Source: Archangium sp. (lineage in GTDB: Bacteria; Myxococcota; Myxococcia; Myxococcales; Myxococcaceae). Taken from it: a DNA stretch of 64,000 nucleotides. Position numbers and translations under genes: made by a program. Numbering within the stretch: position 1 is the first letter of the stretch; each line of letters starts with the position of its first letter. The stretch is from the NCBI GenBank assembly GCA_030695565.1, contig JAUYRZ010000033.1, forward strand, positions 1 to 64,000, read 5' to 3'. Below, piece by piece: positions 34,893 through 43,565 of this stretch. Below the pieces are notes generated by a model, which was given only the letters and a program-made list of their open reading frames with translations, searched no databases and was not told where the DNA came from.

Positions 34893-34912
34893 GCTCAACA
34901 CCCGGTTGCACC

Positions 34913-34943
34913 AGACGCCTCCTTTCACGGAGGCGTCTTCGTT
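34913..34943 (+). terminator. Strong Rho-independent terminator
   Basis: A perfect 10-base stem (AGACGCCTCC / GGAGGCGTCT) with a 6-base loop (TTTCAC) then TCGTTTC, 20 bases after the small peptide gene stop. It separates it from the convergent gene. Confidence 0.8.
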
Positions 34944-34946
34944 TCA

Positions 34947-36536
34947 TCAGCTGACGGGAACACCCGTGATGAGCGCGAGCCCGCCCAGGTGCGCGCCGGC
35001 TTCATCACCCAGCGCAGCCAACGCCAGCTGCGTGAGCGAACGCTCGGTCTTCTTGGTCTTCCAGTGCGCCGAAAGCGCCGCGTACAGCCGTGACGCCTTC
35101 CCGCCTCGCCACGCCGTCGCGAACGAAGGCGCCTCCGCATGTTGGCCCTCGTACGCGAGCGCTCCGGGGAAGAAGAGTCGGCTGCCTTCATGCACCGTGG
35201 CTTCGCCACCTTCGTCGAACTGCTGCATGCCATCGCCCCGCAACCCGCGCGGCCCGAGCCCGATGGGCTGCTTCCACCCATGCCTGAAGTACTTCACGCG
35301 CTCGAACGCATCGAGGAACTGCACCACGCACAAGCGCACCGAGTCAGGCGGCAACTCCATCGCCGCGAGTGCATCGCGCCCCGCTTCGCGCGGGTTGTCG
35401 TTGTCACCGGTCTCGCCATCGAGCACTTCTTTCACCGCCGCCACGGCCTTCGCCAACGAGCCCTCGGGCAACGCACCACTGACCGCGGAGAGCCACACCA
35501 GCACCTGGCGATCCGTGTGCAACGGCACCAACTCGAGCGCATCGCCCGGCCGCACCAGCCCGCTGAACTCGAAGCGCCGCGAGCGGAAGCTGCGCACCGA
35601 GACCTCCTTCGGCAACGCGCTCGCTTGCGGTGGAGAAATCGCCCGCACTGCCGCCACCCGCACGTCACCCACGGGCGTGTTCACCGAACGGCGTTGTTTC
35701 TGAAGCTCTGCCCAGAAGCCGTTCTTCGCCAGGGTCACCACGCGCAGCGGCTCTTCACCCAGGTGCGCGTTGGCCACTTCACTGAGCACACGCGGCCCTT
35801 CTGAATACCCGCGTGCACCCCGGCCCATGTAGCCCGCGCTGGGGATGAGGATCAGATCACCCGCCGCCAACAGAATCGGCTGCGCGTTGGAGAAATGATC
35901 AGCCGCTTCCCGCAGCATCTTCCGCTCGAGCGCGCCCCGATGCCCATCGATGGAGATGGTGCGCCCTTCTTCTCCTGACGCCCACAGCAGCCCCGACGAG
36001 ACACCCGACGCATACGTGGTCACCCGCATGTGCCGCGGCTCGAACAACACCACCGCACACTCGAGGCGATGATCGAACGGCTTCTCACACAACTTCTCCA
36101 ACGCGAGGTTGGCGGAGAGCCCGGGATCTCCGTCGGCCTCCAACGACTCGCGCAACGAGTCGAACGCGGCGTCGAGCGGGTGCGCGATCGGCCGGCCATC
36201 CTTGTCCACCACGCGCAGCGAGATGAAGGCGAAGCGCTCCTCGGCCAGCTCGATGCCGGCGAACAGCTCGGGCACCGCCTGGGGAATGCGCTGCTCGACC
36301 ACCGACAACTCGAAGCGCGGGTAGACCTTCGACCACAAGGTGGCGTCGGGCTCGGGGTAGGGCGTCTCGTCATCGTCTTCCAGCGGGCGCGACTCGGGCT
36401 TCGGCTTGCGGGTCGAGATGCGTTCGGCCTCGATCACCAGCTGCGTCGAGCAATACGCGCACGTCGCACGCGCGGCGCGCTCGGGAATCTCGATGGGTGC
36501 GCCACAAGAGGGGCAGTGCGGAGCTTGAATCTGCAT
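34947..36536 (-). CDS. Zinc-ribbon protein with a possible SpoIIE-like phosphatase domain
   Basis: 529 residues from MQIQAPHCPSC. An N-terminal zinc ribbon (CPSCGAPI then CAYC) is followed by an acidic linker (LEDDDETPYPEPD). The rest has patterns reminiscent of PP2C/SpoIIE-type phosphatases: a strand MRVTTYASGVSSG, then AAGDLILIPSAGYMG, a position where SpoIIE enzymes have the GDxLLLYTDG metal segment. Here the Asp of TDG is replaced by Ala/Gly (PSAGYMG), so metal binding may be lost. A large C-terminal region (~300-529) is unassigned. The fold call is tentative. It lies alone and convergent to the small peptide gene. Confidence 0.55.
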   Translation of the reverse strand: MQIQAPHCPSCGAPIEIPERAARATCAYCSTQLVIEAERISTRKPKPESRPLEDDDETPYPEPDATLWSKVYPRFELSVVEQRIPQAVPELFAGIELAEERFAFISLRVVDKDGRPIAHPLDAAFDSLRESLEADGDPGLSANLALEKLCEKPFDHRLECAVVLFEPRHMRVTTYASGVSSGLLWASGEEGRTISIDGHRGALERKMLREAADHFSNAQPILLAAGDLILIPSAGYMGRGARGYSEGPRVLSEVANAHLGEEPLRVVTLAKNGFWAELQKQRRSVNTPVGDVRVAAVRAISPPQASALPKEVSVRSFRSRRFEFSGLVRPGDALELVPLHTDRQVLVWLSAVSGALPEGSLAKAVAAVKEVLDGETGDNDNPREAGRDALAAMELPPDSVRLCVVQFLDAFERVKYFRHGWKQPIGLGPRGLRGDGMQQFDEGGEATVHEGSRLFFPGALAYEGQHAEAPSFATAWRGGKASRLYAALSAHWKTKKTERSLTQLALAALGDEAGAHLGGLALITGVPVS

Positions 36537-36577
36537 CACGCCTGACGATAACCCTGAGCGAGAAGCCGGAGACACGA

Positions 36578-36609
36578 AGACCCAGCCTCCTTTGAAAGAG
36601 ACTGGGCCT
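36578..36609 (-). terminator. Probable terminator after the cold-shock gene
   Basis: CCCAG (36581-36585) pairs with CTGGG (36602-36606), extended by two more pairs across one mismatch; on the minus strand it is followed by TCTTCGTG. It lies 30 bases downstream of the csp stop. Confidence 0.45.
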
Positions 36610-36638
36610 CGAAGGACTTCACCAGTCCTGGGGACTGC

Positions 36639-36845
36639 TCAGCCGGCGATACGGACGTTGGCCGCCTGGAGGCCCTTGGGGCCCTTGTTCACGTCGAATT
36701 CGACCTTCTGCCCCTCAGCGAGGGTGCGGAAGCCGTCTGCCTGGATCGCGGTGTGGTGGCAGAACACGTCGTCGCCGCCGCCGTCCTGGCTGATGAACCC
36801 GAAACCCTTCGCATCGTTGAACCACTTCACAGTACCGGTTGCCAT
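36639..36845 (-). CDS. Cold-shock protein (CspA family)
   Basis: 68 residues, the normal CspA size. RNP1 is KGFGFISQ and RNP2 is VFCHHTAI, with the start [10 protein letters not shown] typical. These bind single-stranded RNA/DNA and act as RNA chaperones. The family usually has VFVHFSAI at RNP2; here Val-Phe-Cys-His-His-Thr, so one Phe and a Ser differ. The ~160 bases upstream should hold the promoter and a long leader, as in many csp genes. Cytoplasmic. Confidence 0.92.
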   Translation of the reverse strand: MATGTVKWFNDAKGFGFISQDGGGDDVFCHHTAIQADGFRTLAEGQKVEFDVNKGPKGLQAANVRIAG

Positions 36846-37009
36846 TGTGTTGTTCTGCTTTCCAGATTTTCAGAAGCGCTCCATGCGCCCTGAACGCCGA
36901 CCCTGCGAGGCCGTCGCACCCGAAGGGATATCAGGCCTTCCCCGCTCGATGGAAGAGGCCGGGGCGCAGCGCAACCTCCGGAATCGACTGCGTGTATAAC
37001 GGCTCTGTG

Positions 37010-37780
37010 ATGACTCGCGCCCTGCTGCTCTGCTCGCTCCTGTTCTGCACGGCCGCCCGCGCCGACGATGTACCGCCGCCCCCGCCGAAGAAGACTGCGA
37101 AGGCGAAGAAGCCGCCCAAAGAGAAGCATGATGCGTTCGGTTTCATCGTGCTCAATGGAGAGCGCACCGAGGTTCGTTGGACTGACGGCGATTCTTTCAA
37201 GATCAAAGAAGGCGCGCGCAAGGGCATGGGCACGCGGTTGGTTGGGTTCAACACGCTCGAGGCCTATGGGCCGGTGCACCAGTGGGGCGAGTGGACGGCC
37301 CAAGAGCTCTTCACGCTCGCCAAACAATCCAGCCAGGTCGCCGCCACCCAGGAGTGGGACTGCGCCACCGACGGCAAAATGGACGGCTACCACCGGTTGC
37401 TGGTGCGCTGCGCGAAGCTCGCTGCCGAGATGGCGCGCGCAGGTCACGGCCTCGCCTACGCGGTCGATGGAGAGAAGCCCGATCCCGAAGTGGTCGCAGC
37501 GCAGGCCGAGGCAATGAAGGCGAAACGCGGCATCTGGGCCAAGGGCGTCACCAACGGGGTGATCACCTCGCTGCACTCCGTCGGAGAAGAAGGCAGCCAA
37601 GAGCCCGAGGCGTACAACCGCGTGGTCGATACGCGCACCGGGGCGGCCCTGAAGCGCAAACACGCCGACCGCTACGAGAGCTGCCAGAACGTCTGCCTGG
37701 AGACCGACGGCCAGACGTCCTGCATGATCTACGTGCCCTTCAAGCATCGGTATCGTGGGCAGCCAGACTGTCTCAAGTGA
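37010..37780 (+). CDS. Secreted thermonuclease-like (SNase-fold) protein
   Basis: 256 residues with a signal peptide (ALLLCSLLFCTAARA) then a Pro/Lys-rich stretch to ~40. The body has SNase marks: TDGDSFKI (Ca-binding Asp), TRLVGFNTLEAYG (positions of catalytic Arg and Glu), and GKMDGYHRLLVRC (second Arg). It then has a late Cys-rich piece (YESCQNVCLETDGQTSC). The SNase fold hydrolyses RNA and DNA when the Arg-Glu-Arg triad is intact, and here it appears to be. An upstream -10-like TATAAC lies 9 bases before the ATG, giving a very short or absent leader. The C-terminal Cys region is not part of standard SNases. Confidence 0.75.
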   Translation: MTRALLLCSLLFCTAARADDVPPPPPKKTAKAKKPPKEKHDAFGFIVLNGERTEVRWTDGDSFKIKEGARKGMGTRLVGFNTLEAYGPVHQWGEWTAQELFTLAKQSSQVAATQEWDCATDGKMDGYHRLLVRCAKLAAEMARAGHGLAYAVDGEKPDPEVVAAQAEAMKAKRGIWAKGVTNGVITSLHSVGEEGSQEPEAYNRVVDTRTGAALKRKHADRYESCQNVCLETDGQTSCMIYVPFKHRYRGQPDCLK

Positions 37781-37855
37781 CTGATATTGCGTGACTACAT
37801 GTGTCAACCTTGGACAAAGGTTGCACTGAGTCTCCAGCCCGTTAGAACAGGTTCC

Positions 37856-39250
37856 ATGACTCGTTTGCTCGCCGCAGTGACGTCGGTGGTGCTCAGTGGC
37901 TGCAGCTGCAACGGCTTCGAAGTGCCGCCGTTGCCCGAGAAGGTGCTCGGCACCTGCACGTACACGAACAAGTTCAGCCAGCTGACCGAGTGCAAAGACT
38001 ACGTGGGCGAGTGGTCGGAGAAGGAAGCGACCGAAGACTGCAAGAGCAACGGCGCGAACATCGTGCTCGCGCAGAAGTGCGGCATCGCTCCGGCCGAGAA
38101 GTTCGGCGACTGCATCTTCATCGTCGACGAAGCGAAACAGAAGTTCGCGCGCGTCGAGTTGCCCGGCACCGACTCGGCGAAGTGCGCCTCGATGGAGCGA
38201 GGCTGCGAGCTCTTCGGCGGCGGCAGCTTTCAACCCAGCACCGTCTGCGGTGGGCTCACCGGTCTCGATGGGCCGTCGGGTCTTCCTACGTTCCAGCAGC
38301 CCACGCTCGACTGCAAAGAGCCGCTCGCTGGTGAGCCTGCCGGCAAGGGGCCGGACGGCAAGGTGTGCAGCTGGTCGATGATCTCCGGCGCGACGGAAGA
38401 GGGCCGCGACTTCAACGCGTACGGCAACTGCGACATGGTCCGCACGCAGCGCCCCTATTACCCCGCGCCCCCGGCGCCCGACTCCACCCAGGCCGATGCA
38501 CGCATGGAAGATCCTGCGTACGCCGCCGACGTGCAGTGGGTGAAGAACCAGATTCAGTCGACCGCGTGCGTGTGTTGTCACTCCACGGTGGCGCCGAAGG
38601 GCAGCAGCAACTGGTTCCTCGAGTCGGGGCCGAACTTCTTCAACTCGTTCTTTCCGCGTGGCCTGGCGATGGGCGCAGGGTGGATCGATACGGTGGGTTT
38701 CGGCGCGTTTCCCCCGGAGCAGAACAACGGCTTCACGCGTGCCACGCCGATGAACCCGAACCACACCATCTTCGTGACCACCGACGATGCGCGCATGAAG
38801 CGCATCTTCGAGGCCGAGCTCGCCTTCCGCGGCAAGTCGCGCGCGGACTTCGCGGATCAGGTCTACGGCGCAGGCCCGCTCGACGCGCAGCGCTTCTACG
38901 TGCCCCAGGCGTGTGATTCGGGTGAAGGCGTGGCGGCCGACGGCACCATCACCTGGATCGGCGGCAAAGCGCGCTACGTGTACGTGATGGACATGAACGC
39001 GACCTCGCCTGGGGTGCCGCCCAATCTCGACATCCCGATGGGCACGCAGTGGCGCATCGACGTGCCGTGGATGGGTGGAACGCCCATCGAGTCGGGCTCG
39101 GTGAAGTACGGCGTGGTGCCGGATGGGCTCTCGCAGCGAAGTCCGTTGACCGGTGCGCCCGCGCCGCTCGAGGCAGGGAAGCAGTATTACCTGTACGTGC
39201 TGCAGGACATCGCGATCCCCGTGACGCGCTGCTTGTTCACGATGCCCTGA
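37856..39250 (+). CDS. Cys-rich lipoprotein with a CxxCH site
   Basis: 464 residues from MTRLLAAV. Lipobox VVLSGCSC. The first half has about a dozen Cys, typical of exported myxobacterial proteins. Around residue 240 there is a TACVCCHSTVAP segment: CVCCH fits a c-type heme site, which would make it a mono-heme surface protein, though an ordinary disulfide use is equally possible. The latter half has beta-rich Gly/Asp patterns. It lies 75 bases after the nuclease-like gene on the same strand. I know no named family. A repeat element begins about 30 bases after the stop. Confidence 0.65.
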   Translation: MTRLLAAVTSVVLSGCSCNGFEVPPLPEKVLGTCTYTNKFSQLTECKDYVGEWSEKEATEDCKSNGANIVLAQKCGIAPAEKFGDCIFIVDEAKQKFARVELPGTDSAKCASMERGCELFGGGSFQPSTVCGGLTGLDGPSGLPTFQQPTLDCKEPLAGEPAGKGPDGKVCSWSMISGATEEGRDFNAYGNCDMVRTQRPYYPAPPAPDSTQADARMEDPAYAADVQWVKNQIQSTACVCCHSTVAPKGSSNWFLESGPNFFNSFFPRGLAMGAGWIDTVGFGAFPPEQNNGFTRATPMNPNHTIFVTTDDARMKRIFEAELAFRGKSRADFADQVYGAGPLDAQRFYVPQACDSGEGVAADGTITWIGGKARYVYVMDMNATSPGVPPNLDIPMGTQWRIDVPWMGGTPIESGSVKYGVVPDGLSQRSPLTGAPAPLEAGKQYYLYVLQDIAIPVTRCLFTMP

Positions 39251-39281
39251 GGCCAAGCGGCCCTGAAGAAGGCGTGATGAC

Positions 39282-39413
39282 GGGTCTGGTTCCTTGCTGA
39301 TGACGAACTGGCCTCGCAGCCACGAGCGAGGATGCTCATGTGACGAGGTCCGGCCGGGATGACTCTCCAGCGTGTGACAACCATGTTGTCACGCGTGACA
39401 ACATGGTTGTCAC
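39282..39413. repeat. Dispersed structured element, copy 2
   Basis: 132 bases aligning with 13804-13934. Here the terminal part is a double perfect dyad: GTGACAACCATGTTGTCAC, a GC, then GTGACAACATGGTTGTCAC. The spacer triplets (CAT and ATG) differ from copy 1 (CCT and AGG) yet remain complementary to each other, that is, compensatory. A second small hairpin (GAGCG...CGCTC in copy 1, GAGCG...TGCTC here) keeps pairing by G-T. It sits between convergent genes, unlike copy 1. Confidence 0.8.
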
Positions 39414-39444
39414 GGCCCGCAGCGGTCCACCAGGTCACCTGAGC

Positions 39445-39951
39445 TCACCTCGCATGTGCCGAGAGCCCGCGCGTGACGAGCGCTGAAGAGAACCCTCCAA
39501 CACCGTCCACCATCAAGGCACGCGCGGCTGGCTGCGTTGAAGCGCCGCTCCAACGCCGGAAGGTGATCTCGGGGGTCCAGCCCTTCGGCAGCTCGACGCC
39601 GCGAAGAGCGAGCGCGCTCGCGACTGCGCTCCAGCATTCGATGTCGGGGCAAAAGCCCATCGACTGGTTGGATGCCTCGACGACCTTCACCACGCCTCCG
39701 CCGTGCGGAGGGCGCCGTCAGAGGGTGATGCCCTTCGTGTATGCGTGGGTCGTTCCGGAGAAGCCGGCGGCGAGCACTTCGTTCGCTCCCGCACACGCGA
39801 GGTGTTCCGAGCGCCGGGGCGCCAGCCGAAGCACGCCGGCGAGACCCACGACGAAGGTCGCGCCTTCCCCGAGGGCATCCGGGTTTTGCCCGAGCCACGC
39901 GGACAACGACGTTTCGTCGGAGATCGGTGCACCCACGGGCGCGCCCACCAA
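39445..39951 (-). pseudogene. Broken gene of a 'NQSTGYCP' family, in-frame stop
   Basis: Two same-frame pieces separated by a TGA at 39718-39720. The upstream piece (77 residues, TTG start) has FVVGLAGVLRLAPRRSEH and CAGANEVLAAGF; the downstream one has VVKVVEASNQSMGFCPDIECW and TPEITFRRW. I recall this order, a basic RRSEH + CAGG-x-VLAAGE, then NQSTGYCP-x-x-SW, then FRRC-x-x-C, as one protein family of unknown function. In this copy the C-terminal zinc Cys are also absent (RRWSGAS, where the family has RRC-x-x-C). An in-frame stop plus lost ligands suggest decay. Two separate genes or TGA readthrough are the alternatives. Confidence 0.6.
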
Positions 39952-39961
39952 CGGTCTGACC

Positions 39962-40621
39962 TCAGGCGCGGAGCAGCTTGCCGATCGCCAGCACGTGACC
40001 GAGCGCGGCCACGGGAACCATGAAGGAGGGGAGCAACGCGTACGGCCACTGCGCCACGATGGTCAGCGGCGCACCCATCGAGTCGAGGTGCAGCGGGCCC
40101 GGAGCCGACGTGATGGCGATGCTCACCACGTTCACCAACAACGCCACCGAGCCCAACTGCCACGCCCACTGCAGCCACCGCGGCGCGCGCTTCGTGGCGA
40201 TCAAGAACGCCATCACCGGCGCCGTCACGCCGACCAGCACGTCGAAGTTTCTCCCCGTGAACGTCATCTGCTCCGGGAGCAGCCCCACCACGAACAACGA
40301 ATAGAGCGCCAACTCGAGCGGCGCGCGGAACGTCTGCAGCGCCACCGGCCACCACGCGGGCATCATCTCGAGCGCCTGCTTCACCACCTTCACCCGCGAG
40401 AGCCCCAACCCCAGCCCGATGGCCCCGAACGCGAGCAGCGGAATCTTCGGCGGCATCTCTTCGAGCTTCGCCAGCATGCCCGCGCGTTCGAGCGCGAACA
40501 CCACGGCGAACCAGGCGGCGATCGCCAGCGCGGGAATCAGCTCGGCGCCGGGCCTGGCGCGGCGAAACGCGAAGAGGAGCACCACCGCGAGCAGCACCGG
40601 CAACAGCAGGAACGGGCTCAT
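39962..40621 (-). CDS. Polytopic membrane protein, function unknown
   Basis: 219 residues from MSPFLLLP. Six or seven hydrophobic helices with short loops, including one containing a charged RVKVVKQALEMMPAWW stretch. No family recognised. The ATG overlaps the TGA of an acyltransferase tail remnant (ATGA), showing that it was once the second gene of an acyltransferase operon whose first gene is now truncated here. It therefore may be expressed from sequence antisense to the inserted cassette, or be silent. The broken gene 39445-39951 follows by 10 bases. Confidence 0.7.
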   Translation of the reverse strand: MSPFLLLPVLLAVVLLFAFRRARPGAELIPALAIAAWFAVVFALERAGMLAKLEEMPPKIPLLAFGAIGLGLGLSRVKVVKQALEMMPAWWPVALQTFRAPLELALYSLFVVGLLPEQMTFTGRNFDVLVGVTAPVMAFLIATKRAPRWLQWAWQLGSVALLVNVVSIAITSAPGPLHLDSMGAPLTIVAQWPYALLPSFMVPVAALGHVLAIGKLLRA

Positions 40622-40717
40622 GCGCGAGAACGTACGCCCAGCCACGGGCCCAACGGTGTCCTCCACACGAACACGATGAAACTGAGCACTGCGATCGAGA
40701 AGGTCAGCGATTTGGCC
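40618..40717 (-). pseudogene. 3' remnant of an acyltransferase gene
   Basis: On the minus strand this encodes LTFSIAVLSFIVFVWRTPLG then PWLGVRSRA and stop. It matches the C-terminal end of the intact acyltransferase at 49264-50364 (SVLTFIVFVWRTPLGPWLGV). The DNA at 40635-40717 and 49314-49396 agrees at about 70 of 83 positions by hand count. Everything 5' of this tail is missing; the histidine-kinase gene starts 13 bases beyond. The stop overlaps the start of 39962-40621. Confidence 0.75.
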
Positions 40718-40730
40718 TACGACGGGGCCC

Positions 40731-42167
40731 ATGAGACTGGTGACCCGGTTGAGCCTGGCCTTTCTCCTGGTCGTCATCTGCATCATCTCGCTCAATGAGT
40801 TTCGCCAGCTGGCCGATCGCCAGGCTGATTTTGAGCGCGACATGGATCGCACGCATCAGCTGGTGGCCACCGCGCTCGCCGAGTCGGTGAAGCGGGTCGC
40901 GCCGCGGGAGGGCATCGAGGCCGCGCAGGCCACGGTGAAGGCCATCAACCAGCGCGTGGCCGGCGACCTTCGCGTGCGTTGGGTCTGCGGCACGAACACC
41001 GAGCCCACGCCCTTCGACTGCACCGCGCTCACCAGGGACCTGCCGGTCTCCACGACCCGCCAACAAGACGGCCAGGCCGCGCGCCGCTTTACGCTCGTCC
41101 CGGTCTGGGAGGGCGGTCAGTTGCTGGGTGCCGTCGAGGTCTCCGAGTCGCCTGCCCACGAAGGAGAGTGGGTGCGGCAGCATCTCGCCGACGCCGTACT
41201 CCTCTCGTTGATGACCATCGCCGGCATGACGGTGGCTTCTTTCGCGCTGGGGTGGTGGCTCGTCGCCAAGCCCACCCGGCTGCTCCGGGAAAAGGCGCGC
41301 GCGGTGGGGCGAGGCGAACTCGCGCCGGATCTCCGGCTGTCCACCCGTGACGAACTCGCGGAGGTCGCCGACGAAATGAACGCGATGTGCCGCCAGCTCG
41401 CGCAGGCACGAAGCGACACCGAAAGAGAAGCGGCGGCCCGCCTCGCGGCCGTCGAGCAGCTGCGTCACGCCGACCGGCTGGCCACCGTGGGCCGGCTCGC
41501 GTCGGGGCTGGCGCACGAGCTGGGTACTCCGCTCAACGTGGTGGAGGCCCGCGCCGGGTTCATCATGGACGACTTCGCGAAAGGTGAGCCCGCGCACGAA
41601 TCGGCGCGCGTGATCGTTCAGTGCACGGAGCAGATGACGCGGTTGATCAAACAACTGCTCGTCTTCGCGCGCCCGCGCACCCTCGAGCCCGTCGCCATGC
41701 GCCTCGACTACCTGGCCCGCGCGGTGGTCGACCTGGTGCATCCGCTGGCGAGCAAGCGGCACGTGTCTCTGCGCGTTCAGGAGCTGCCGGAGGTGCGCCT
41801 CGAGGCCGACGAAGTGCTCGTGCAGCAAGCGCTCACCAACGTGGTGGTCAACGCCTTGATGGCCAGTCGCGAAGGCTCGGCCGTGACGCTGGCGATTGGC
41901 TCGGTCGAGACGAAGAAGCCGGGCGCCACCGAAGACCGAACGTGGCACACGCTCGCCGTGCGCGACGAAGGAGAAGGCATGACCCCCGAAGTGAAAGCGT
42001 CGATCTTCGAGCCCTTCTTCACCACCCGCCCCGCTGGTGAAGGGACCGGTCTGGGGCTTGCAATCGCGCTGAGCATCATGGAAGACCACGGAGGGTTCAT
42101 GACGGTCGAGTCGGTGCTGGGTCAGGGCAGCACCTTCACCCTGCATTTCCCCGCGGAGGCTCGATGA
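40731..42167 (+). CDS. Membrane sensor histidine kinase
   Basis: 478 residues. TM1 ~7-22, a ~135-residue periplasmic domain with two Cys (WVCGTNTEPTPFDC), TM2 ~158-180, HAMP ~180-232, then HisKA with the phospho-accepting His262 in LAHELGTPLNV, and a HATPase domain: N box (TNVVVNALMA), G1 (VRDEGEGM), F (FEPFFTT) and G2 (GTGLGLAIA). The small sensor with two Cys is unusual and could form a disulfide. It autophosphorylates and passes phosphate to the NtrC-type regulator, whose start overlaps by 4 bases. The last genes of the cassette suggest it responds to a toxic compound. Confidence 0.9.
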   Translation: MRLVTRLSLAFLLVVICIISLNEFRQLADRQADFERDMDRTHQLVATALAESVKRVAPREGIEAAQATVKAINQRVAGDLRVRWVCGTNTEPTPFDCTALTRDLPVSTTRQQDGQAARRFTLVPVWEGGQLLGAVEVSESPAHEGEWVRQHLADAVLLSLMTIAGMTVASFALGWWLVAKPTRLLREKARAVGRGELAPDLRLSTRDELAEVADEMNAMCRQLAQARSDTEREAAARLAAVEQLRHADRLATVGRLASGLAHELGTPLNVVEARAGFIMDDFAKGEPAHESARVIVQCTEQMTRLIKQLLVFARPRTLEPVAMRLDYLARAVVDLVHPLASKRHVSLRVQELPEVRLEADEVLVQQALTNVVVNALMASREGSAVTLAIGSVETKKPGATEDRTWHTLAVRDEGEGMTPEVKASIFEPFFTTRPAGEGTGLGLAIALSIMEDHGGFMTVESVLGQGSTFTLHFPAEAR

Positions 42168-43534
42168 CTGGCCGCGTATTGCTCGTCGACGACGATGCAC
42201 ACCTGACCTCGACGCTCGAGCTCGGTCTTTCGCAGCGCGGCTTTCGGGTGGTGACCGCGACGCGGGCAGAGGAGGCGCTGGTGCAGCTCGACTCCGAAGA
42301 CGTCGACGCGGTGCTGACGGATCTCCACATGCCGGGGCTGGGCGGTCTCGAGTTCGCCGAGCGCGTCGCCCAGAGTCATCCCCAGACGCCGCTCGTCGTG
42401 CTCACCGCCTTCGGTAGTTTCGAATCGGCCGTGGCTGCGATTCGTGCCGGCGCGTACGACTTCTTGTCGAAGCCCGCGAAGCTCGACGCCATCATCATCG
42501 CCCTCGAGCGGGCGATGCAGCACCGGCAGCTCCAGCGAGAGGTGCAGCGGCTGAGGGTCGAGGTCACGCAGAACCAGGGCCCTCGTGTGGAGGGCGTCAT
42601 CGCGGCGAGCGAATCGATGAAACGCGCCCTCGACGTCGTGGCGCGCGTCTCGTCCACGCAGTCCTCCGTGTTGATCACCGGTGAGTCCGGCTCGGGCAAG
42701 GAGGTGCTCGCGCGGGCCATTCACGCGCGGGGCGGGCGGGGTGGACCCTTCGTGGCGATCAACTGCGCGGCGATGCCGGAGTCGCTGCTCGAGAGCGAGC
42801 TGTTCGGTCATGTGCGCGGCGCCTTCACCGATGCGCGGGAAGCGCGCGTGGGGCTCTTCACCGAGGCCAACGGGGGCACGCTGCTGCTCGATGAGATCGG
42901 CGACATGCCCCTGGGCCTGCAGCCCAAGCTGCTGCGCGTCTTGCAGGAGCGCAGGGTGCGACCGCTCGGCGCCCGCGCGGAGCACCCCATCGACGTGCGC
43001 ATCATCGCGGCCACCCATCGCGACCTCGAAGACCGGATCGAGCAGGGGCTGTTCCGCGAAGATCTCTACTTCCGCATCAACGTGGTGCAGCTGGCGCTGC
43101 CGCCGTTGCGGGAACGCGCGGCCGACATCCTGCCACTGGCGCATCGTTTCCTGGCGGAGCACAGCGCGAGGTCGGGCAAGGCGGTCAAAGGGCTCTCTGC
43201 GCCCGCAGCGGCGAAGCTGCTCAGCTACGACTGGCCGGGCAACGTGCGCGAGCTCTCGAACTGCATGGAGCGCGCGGTGGCGTTGACCCGCTACGACGAG
43301 CTGGGCGTCGATGACCTGCCCGAGAAGGTGTGCAGACACGTCGCGACCCGGCTCGTCGTCGCAGCCGATGACGTGAGCGAGCTGGTGTCGCTGGAAGAGG
43401 TCGAGAAGCGCTACATCTTGCGGGTGCTCGAGACGTTGAAGGGCAACAAGACGGCCGCTGCGCGCACGCTGGGCATCGAGCGAAAGACGCTCTACCGGAA
43501 GTTGGAGAGCTGGGGCATCAAGGGCACGGAGTGA
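42164..43534 (+). CDS. NtrC-family sigma-54 response regulator (GAFTDA variant)
   Basis: 456 residues. REC domain with Asp53 (DAVLTDLHMPGLGG) and Lys of SKPAKL. AAA+ sigma-54 domain: Walker A GESGSGKE (172-179), Walker B LLLDEIGD (239-246), an R-finger in FRINVVQL. The GAFTGA loop that contacts sigma-54 reads GAFTDA (218-223), a variant seen in some regulators; it may reduce or alter sigma-54 contact. A Fis-type HTH is at the C-terminus (NKTAAARTLGIERKTLYRKL). It should control the efflux genes directly downstream, probably with sigma-54. Confidence 0.9.
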   Translation: MTGRVLLVDDDAHLTSTLELGLSQRGFRVVTATRAEEALVQLDSEDVDAVLTDLHMPGLGGLEFAERVAQSHPQTPLVVLTAFGSFESAVAAIRAGAYDFLSKPAKLDAIIIALERAMQHRQLQREVQRLRVEVTQNQGPRVEGVIAASESMKRALDVVARVSSTQSSVLITGESGSGKEVLARAIHARGGRGGPFVAINCAAMPESLLESELFGHVRGAFTDAREARVGLFTEANGGTLLLDEIGDMPLGLQPKLLRVLQERRVRPLGARAEHPIDVRIIAATHRDLEDRIEQGLFREDLYFRINVVQLALPPLRERAADILPLAHRFLAEHSARSGKAVKGLSAPAAAKLLSYDWPGNVRELSNCMERAVALTRYDELGVDDLPEKVCRHVATRLVVAADDVSELVSLEEVEKRYILRVLETLKGNKTAAARTLGIERKTLYRKLESWGIKGTE

Positions 43535-43565
43535 GCCCACCGAGGGCGTAGAAGAAGGGAACGAA

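Noticed and set aside
36995-37000. TATAAC as a firm promoter for the nuclease-like gene
   Set aside because: No matching -35 at a proper distance and in GC-rich DNA a single hexamer is weak evidence.
36827-39256. Minus-strand frame of 809 residues
   Set aside because: Antisense to the nuclease-like and Cys-rich lipoprotein genes; Arg/His-rich without motifs.
39718-39720. Selenocysteine (TGA recoding)
   Set aside because: The TGA falls in a low-conservation joint, not at a Cys position of the family, and no hairpin following it looks like a SECIS.
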